Assembly: GCA_001970955.1 (NCBI GenBank)
Contig: MPUH01000049.1
Coordinates: 1-64,000, forward strand
Source: Stentor coeruleus
Lineage: Eukaryota; Ciliophora; Heterotrichea; Heterotrichida; Stentoridae
Direction of reading: 5' to 3'
DNA: 64,000 bases
The notes under the pieces are model-generated. The model was not told the DNA's origin and did no database searches. It worked only from the letters and a program-made list of their open reading frames with translations. The position numbers were made by a program, and so were the translations under genes. Shown here in pieces: positions 59,955 to 64,000 of this stretch (positions are counted from its first letter, which is position 1; each line of letters opens with the position of its first letter).

Positions 59955-61910
59955 ATGAAGTCTGCTAGTAAGAAAGTTTATGTTAACAAAGCTCCAAGAA
60001 GTGTGGCTATGTTACAAGAAGAAGAAAAAGTGCCTATGGAAATAGATCCTCCTAAACCATCAATGAGCTCACTATCTCCTGGCGCTGGGCTGAATGCAAG
60101 TCTTAAAGGTAAAAAAGTCAAAATTGTTAACCGTTCAGCTAAGGAAGAACATAAAAATCCTGTTCCTAGTTTTGCTCCTGCTCCAGCTATGAAAAAACCA
60201 GCAGTTTTCAAACCTCGGTCTGTGCCAGAACCTCAAGCAAATCCTATGCTAGATTCCAATATTGCAGAAATAAGTATGGACGAGTTATCTAAGCAAAACG
60301 CTCTAGCAACAGGAGACCCTATAATCTGCCAAGCTTGTAACGCAATTTTCAATTCATACAGCAAACTGAAGACAACTGACGAAGGGCAAATTTGGCCTTG
60401 CGAGTTCTGTGAAACCGATAACAAAGTCGACCTTGAGCCTGAAGAGCTTCCAACCGAAAGCAAACTTGTTTATGTAATTGAAACATCTGAACAAGCAGCT
60501 ATAGAAAAGCAAGGTCACGATGATTCCCGAAGTATAATTTTCTGTATCGACATGAGTGGGTCAATGTGTGTAACTCAACCTGTCGCTGGTAATCTCGGCT
60601 TAAAAACTAACCGTCTTACAGAGCTAAAAAAACAATTAGGTCCGCAAGAAGGTCCTCAATATTTACCTCGAGAGAAAAAAAACGTCACTTATATCTCAAG
60701 ACTAGAATGTGTTCAAGCGGCAATTGAAAGCCAACTCTCAGAACTTCAACGTGCAACTCCAAACAAGAAAATTGGTCTTATCACATTCAATAATGAAGTT
60801 TGCATTATAGGTGATGGTTTTGCTAATATATCTTTAGCTGGAGATAAACTTGATGACTTCAATAAAATATGGGCAAGTGTTGAAGGGAAATTCTCAGAAA
60901 TCATGGCTAGACCTGTGATTCAAACTAAAGATCAACTTTGTCAAAGACTTTTAAGCCTTGAAGAATCTGGACCAACAGCATTAGGACCTGCACTTTTAGC
61001 ATCAGTTGGTTTAGCAATACAAGGTGGAGCTGGTTCTAAAGTTATACTATGTACAGATGGAATAGCTAATGTTGGTTTAGGTAGTTTAGAGTCTGCAGAA
61101 GAAGAAGAACGGGCTGAAGGTTTTTATAACCGAGTAGGTGAGTTAGCAAAAACTAATGGAATAGGGATTTCTGTTATTTCTATAGCAAATGAAGAATGTA
61201 AACTTGATTGTCTAAGCGAACTTGTTGATCAAACTGGAGGGGAGCTTACAAAAGTTGACCCACAAAATTTGCAAAATGACTTTGCTAATATCCTTAATCA
61301 AGAAATCCTCGCTTGCAACGTCACAGTAACTGTAAATCTTCATAAAGCTTTAGGGTTTAGAAACCAAGAAGCTATTTTCTTAAAAAAACCTACACAGTTA
61401 GTTAAACAGTTGGGAAGTGTTACAGAACAAACATTGTTTACTTTTGAATATACGGTTCAGAATATGGAAAATGCTGAAAAACTTAATAGGGTTCCTTTTC
61501 AAGTTACAGTTGATCATAGGAAAATGAATGGGATGAGATGTGTACTTGTTGATACACAACTTTTTGAAGTATGTGAAAATCAAGCAGAAATCATGAAAGA
61601 TGCGGATTTTGAAGTTATTGCTAGAAATGTACAATTGAGGACTGCACAATTGGTTAAACAAGGACAATATTCTGAAGCTAGAAAAAATGTGGATATGTGG
61701 CAAGGGTATATGATGAGTAATGTGAATAATGTTTCACAGCAAATGCATGTGCAGAATTTTGCCAATGATGCTAAACCAATTTCTCATCAGCTTAGGATTA
61801 TTGAGGAAGAGGAAGAAATGAATGTTGGGAGAAGCCAAAAAAAGAAAATGGTTAAGAATGATGCGCTTAGTGTTGGGATACATAAGTTTAGCAAGAAGAA
61901 AGGTAATTAG
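59955..61910 (+). CDS. Zinc-finger plus vWA domain protein
   Basis: A 651-residue protein. An N-terminal disordered Pro/Lys segment is followed by a two-CxxC zinc site (CQAC ... CEFC, about residues 125-155) like the zinc finger of Sec23/Sec24 COPII proteins. A von Willebrand A domain follows, with an intact MIDAS: DMSGSM (near residue 198) and the later T and D (SGPTALG, LCTDGIAN). A C-terminal all-beta/helical region (about 450-600) follows. Sec23 gelsolin and helical modules are not recognised, so this is not a plain Sec23. It is cytosolic by lack of signal peptide. Metal-dependent protein binding is likely. It ends with TAG. Confidence 0.8.
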   Translation: MKSASKKVYVNKAPRSVAMLQEEEKVPMEIDPPKPSMSSLSPGAGLNASLKGKKVKIVNRSAKEEHKNPVPSFAPAPAMKKPAVFKPRSVPEPQANPMLDSNIAEISMDELSKQNALATGDPIICQACNAIFNSYSKLKTTDEGQIWPCEFCETDNKVDLEPEELPTESKLVYVIETSEQAAIEKQGHDDSRSIIFCIDMSGSMCVTQPVAGNLGLKTNRLTELKKQLGPQEGPQYLPREKKNVTYISRLECVQAAIESQLSELQRATPNKKIGLITFNNEVCIIGDGFANISLAGDKLDDFNKIWASVEGKFSEIMARPVIQTKDQLCQRLLSLEESGPTALGPALLASVGLAIQGGAGSKVILCTDGIANVGLGSLESAEEEERAEGFYNRVGELAKTNGIGISVISIANEECKLDCLSELVDQTGGELTKVDPQNLQNDFANILNQEILACNVTVTVNLHKALGFRNQEAIFLKKPTQLVKQLGSVTEQTLFTFEYTVQNMENAEKLNRVPFQVTVDHRKMNGMRCVLVDTQLFEVCENQAEIMKDADFEVIARNVQLRTAQLVKQGQYSEARKNVDMWQGYMMSNVNNVSQQMHVQNFANDAKPISHQLRIIEEEEEMNVGRSQKKKMVKNDALSVGIHKFSKKKGN

Positions 61911-62089
61911 TTTATAAGTTTTATATGAGGAATATAGATAGAATTTTATTAGTTATCTTGAGGATATTTTAAAAAAAATGTTAGAACTATAGTTTTTAAC
62001 TTGTAAAACCATTTTTAAGCTTGTAGACAAATGATAATCTTACCATTTTCTTTAGAAAATCATATCTTAGAAGAAATTTAGGTATCTTA

Positions 62090-62656
62090 TTACTCTGTCT
62101 TAACCTCTTCAGTCTTTTCTTTGTCTTCTAAGCTAACTTCCTTCTTCTCCTCCTTCTTTACTTCCTCCGGCTTTTTGACAGGCTCATCATCCAAATCCCC
62201 TAAATCAACATTTTCATCATCATCATCTTCTCCTTCTTCCTCATCATCCTCATCTGGCAAATTACCAAAATCTTGATCATCATAATCTAATTTTTTCTCA
62301 TCAGCCTCATCTTCATCAACCCAACGTGCCCAATCAACTGCAATGTTGCTAAATTTCGCTTTTTCTTTGGTTAACCTTGGCCAAAATGCCCCTGAGTCAA
62401 CTTTTTTAGAAATGCTAAATTGAACACTGTAATCTGTAACTTTCCATTTGGTTGTTTCTACAACTACTTCTTCAAAAAGATTTAGCTCTAATTTATACTT
62501 GGCTGATGTGACTTTGTTTACTCCTTCAAAATGCAAATGACCTTCTGGGGTTAATGAAATCACTCTGCCCTCTTCTGCTAGGTTTTTCGCTTCCAACGTC
62601 AAAAAAACTATTTTCTTGTGTTGAGCCCACTTTAAAGCGACAGTTGTGCTTTCCAT
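62090..62656 (-). CDS. p23/Sba1 co-chaperone of Hsp90
   Basis: A 188-residue protein: a CS domain (residues about 3-110) followed by a strongly acidic tail. The p23 signature is clear: FWPRLTKEKAKFSNIAVDWARWVDEDE (its core WPRLTKEK and VDWARWVDEDE). The p23 family stabilises ATP-bound Hsp90 with client proteins and has passive chaperone activity. Length is close to human PTGES3 (160) with a longer acidic tail. It ends with TAA. Confidence 0.95.
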   Translation of the reverse strand: MESTTVALKWAQHKKIVFLTLEAKNLAEEGRVISLTPEGHLHFEGVNKVTSAKYKLELNLFEEVVVETTKWKVTDYSVQFSISKKVDSGAFWPRLTKEKAKFSNIAVDWARWVDEDEADEKKLDYDDQDFGNLPDEDDEEEGEDDDDENVDLGDLDDEPVKKPEEVKKEEKKEVSLEDKEKTEEVKTE

Positions 62657-63243
62657 TTATTAGACTATTCTAGATTTTTAGTAATGTATTTATCTAGATG
62701 GTGTATTTGATATTTTTGATTTTAGAATTTTGATTGAGAGGTGTATGCTTTTTGTGTGAGAATTTTCATTAGAGTGGTTTTGGTAAGATGAATTTTGTAT
62801 TGGGTATTTTGAAGATAATTTTTATAAAATGAAGAAAGTAGTGTTTTAGGTTATTTTATGTTTTGTATGAAATAAATATGAGATTAAATGTCTTTAAAAA
62901 CTCGTAAATCTTTACACACTTTCTTTAATAAAAGCTTTTTAAAATAGCAGATTACTTAAAAACTTAAGCTTATGTGGTATTATTTGAAATGTTTATACCA
63001 TAAAACTAAAAGATTGCATTAATTGTGTTGATCACATGGTATTATTAAATAGTTTAAAGAGGTAAGCAATAATAAAATAAGCTAATATAACATTTACTAC
63101 AATTAATAAAATATAGAAAGCAAATACATTTTCTTACTACAACAATATATAAATACGATTTCTAAGACTTATAAATCGTTAGTAAATATTTTTAATCATT
63201 CCTAAAGTTTTAAATATTAAAAAGTTGTAGTCATATTTATTCT
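62657..63243. other. Gene-free stretch
   Basis: G/T-rich on the plus strand next to the p23 start (62670-62860), then AT-rich. No feature is supported. Confidence 0.4.
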
Positions 63244-64000
63244 TTAATAAGTTAAGATATTTACATTTCCAAAAGCAGGTGATTCCGAGATAAATATGCC
63301 GGTTGCTGGAGATTTTTCTTTGATTTTCTTTTTACGAATAATCCATTGCTTTAAAAGAGCTTCAGCTGCATCAGGTCTAAGTTCAGGATTAGGCTCAAGG
63401 AGTTCGGAAAGTAAGTCAACAACAAGATAAGATACTTTTTTCCAAATTTTGTCTTCAAAATTTATTTTGCATTTACAATTGTTTAGTAGTATTTCGTTAG
63501 GATTTTCTCCTGTAAAAGGTAAATATCCTCCTATTAAAGCGAAAATAACTATTCCACAGCTGAAAATATCTGCTTTATGGTTGTATTTTTTATCCCTAAG
63601 AATCTCTGGAGCTACATATCCAGGAGAACCACAGCGTAAATAATGCGTGTTATGTACTTCACATGAAAGCCCGAAATCTCCTATTTTAAATGAAGTATCA
63701 TCAGAATCAGAAGTCATTAATATATTTTCCAGTTTGATGTCTCTATGCATTATCCTATTTCCATGCAAAAAATCAACAGTCTCTAATAATCGTCTAGAAA
63801 ATTTCTTCGCTACACTTTCATCAATTTTTTTCCTAGACAACAAACGTGAATACAAAGTTCCAAAAGGACAGTAATCAAGTATCATTTTTATACACTTTTC
63901 ATTTTCATAGACTTTATGGAGTTTCACTATATTAGGATGATTTAAACTCCTCATTATCTTGATTTCATTATATAATGATTCTAATTTTCTCTCTGACAAT
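63244..64000 (-). CDS. Ser/Thr protein kinase (N-terminus outside window)
   Basis: At least 251 residues; the start lies beyond the window, so the glycine loop and VAIK lysine are not seen. From the window edge the sequence begins in the alpha-C helix (LESLYNEIKIMRSLNHPNIV). The catalytic loop HRDIKLEN, DFG (as GDFGLS) and the activation segment ending GSPGYVAPEIL with a CGSPGYVAPE motif are intact, followed by CGIVIFALIGGYLPF and NPELRP. The pattern is CAMK/AGC-like, closest to calcium-dependent or NEK/CAMK kinases; the exact group is not fixed. It ends with TAA. Confidence 0.9.
   Translation of the reverse strand, partial: LSERKLESLYNEIKIMRSLNHPNIVKLHKVYENEKCIKMILDYCPFGTLYSRLLSRKKIDESVAKKFSRRLLETVDFLHGNRIMHRDIKLENILMTSDSDDTSFKIGDFGLSCEVHNTHYLRCGSPGYVAPEILRDKKYNHKADIFSCGIVIFALIGGYLPFTGENPNEILLNNCKCKINFEDKIWKKVSYLVVDLLSELLEPNPELRPDAAEALLKQWIIRKKKIKEKSPATGIFISESPAFGNVNILTY

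Noticed and set aside
1-64000. tRNA genes, rRNA, CRISPR arrays, transposons or virus-like elements
   Set aside because: None seen by eye: no T-loop/B-box pattern, no rRNA block, no spaced repeats, no transposase, integrase, reverse transcriptase or capsid-like ORF.
1-64000. Full reassignment of TAA/TAG to Gln as in many ciliates
   Set aside because: Long conserved ORFs contain no in-frame TAA/TAG, and conserved genes end at them.

Overview
The window looks like macronuclear DNA of a heterotrich ciliate close to Stentor. It is AT-rich and gene-dense, and long frames stay open under the standard code, with more than 100 Trp codons read as TGG and no in-frame TAA/TAG as Gln. Four genes need removal of a 15- or 16-nt intron to become continuous, and such tiny introns are a heterotrich hallmark. 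Several genes are ciliary (TMEM231, SHIPPO/STPGR repeats, CFAP97-like). The species assignment is an inference. I see no mobile element, virus-like element, CRISPR array, rRNA or tRNA.

Layout. 0-5 kb: a partial gene end, a RING-coiled coil-PHR-like gene and a copine. 5-16 kb: a TPR protein, an unknown, an ELMO-domain protein, coiled-coil proteins, an ABHD17-like hydrolase and TMEM231. 16-27.7 kb: a C2H2 protein, an EF-hand protein, a cyclic-nucleotide-type K+ channel, an otubain, a hybrid histidine kinase (with a truncated decayed copy beside it) and PRPP synthetase. 28.8-33 kb: a mitochondrial m-AAA protease, an SR-like protein and a SHIPPO protein. 33-41.3 kb: a 1599-residue RCC1(x14)-RasGAP fusion, a B-box-like WD40 protein and a second RING-PHR-like gene. 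43-50 kb: a compact Nab2/ZC3H14-type poly(A)-binding protein, a membrane protein, a CFAP97-like protein, RPS7, an SCP-type CTD phosphatase, a DCTN3-like dynactin subunit and an unknown. 51-57 kb: a second RCC1 protein and a kelch-cysteine-rich-transmembrane protein. 57.7-64 kb: TPR/IQ, zinc-finger vWA, p23 co-chaperone and a truncated protein kinase.

These are mostly independent housekeeping, ciliary and signalling genes, with no operon-like unit. Genes lie on both strands. Neighbours can be 21-30 nt apart, and two divergent pairs share an intergenic space of only 21 and 27 nt. Sense-strand flanks are skewed: C-rich and G-poor upstream of genes, G-rich and C-poor downstream.

The assembly has at least seven short direct duplications, four of them joined by a single N. 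Those inside genes break or lengthen the reading frame. Removing one copy restores a length divisible by three in each broken gene, so they look like untrimmed contig or haplotype overlaps. The points most worth a second look are the RCC1-RasGAP fusion, a UGA at a conserved kelch Trp position in a window where UGA is almost unused as a terminator, and four gene-like relicts in the larger gaps.
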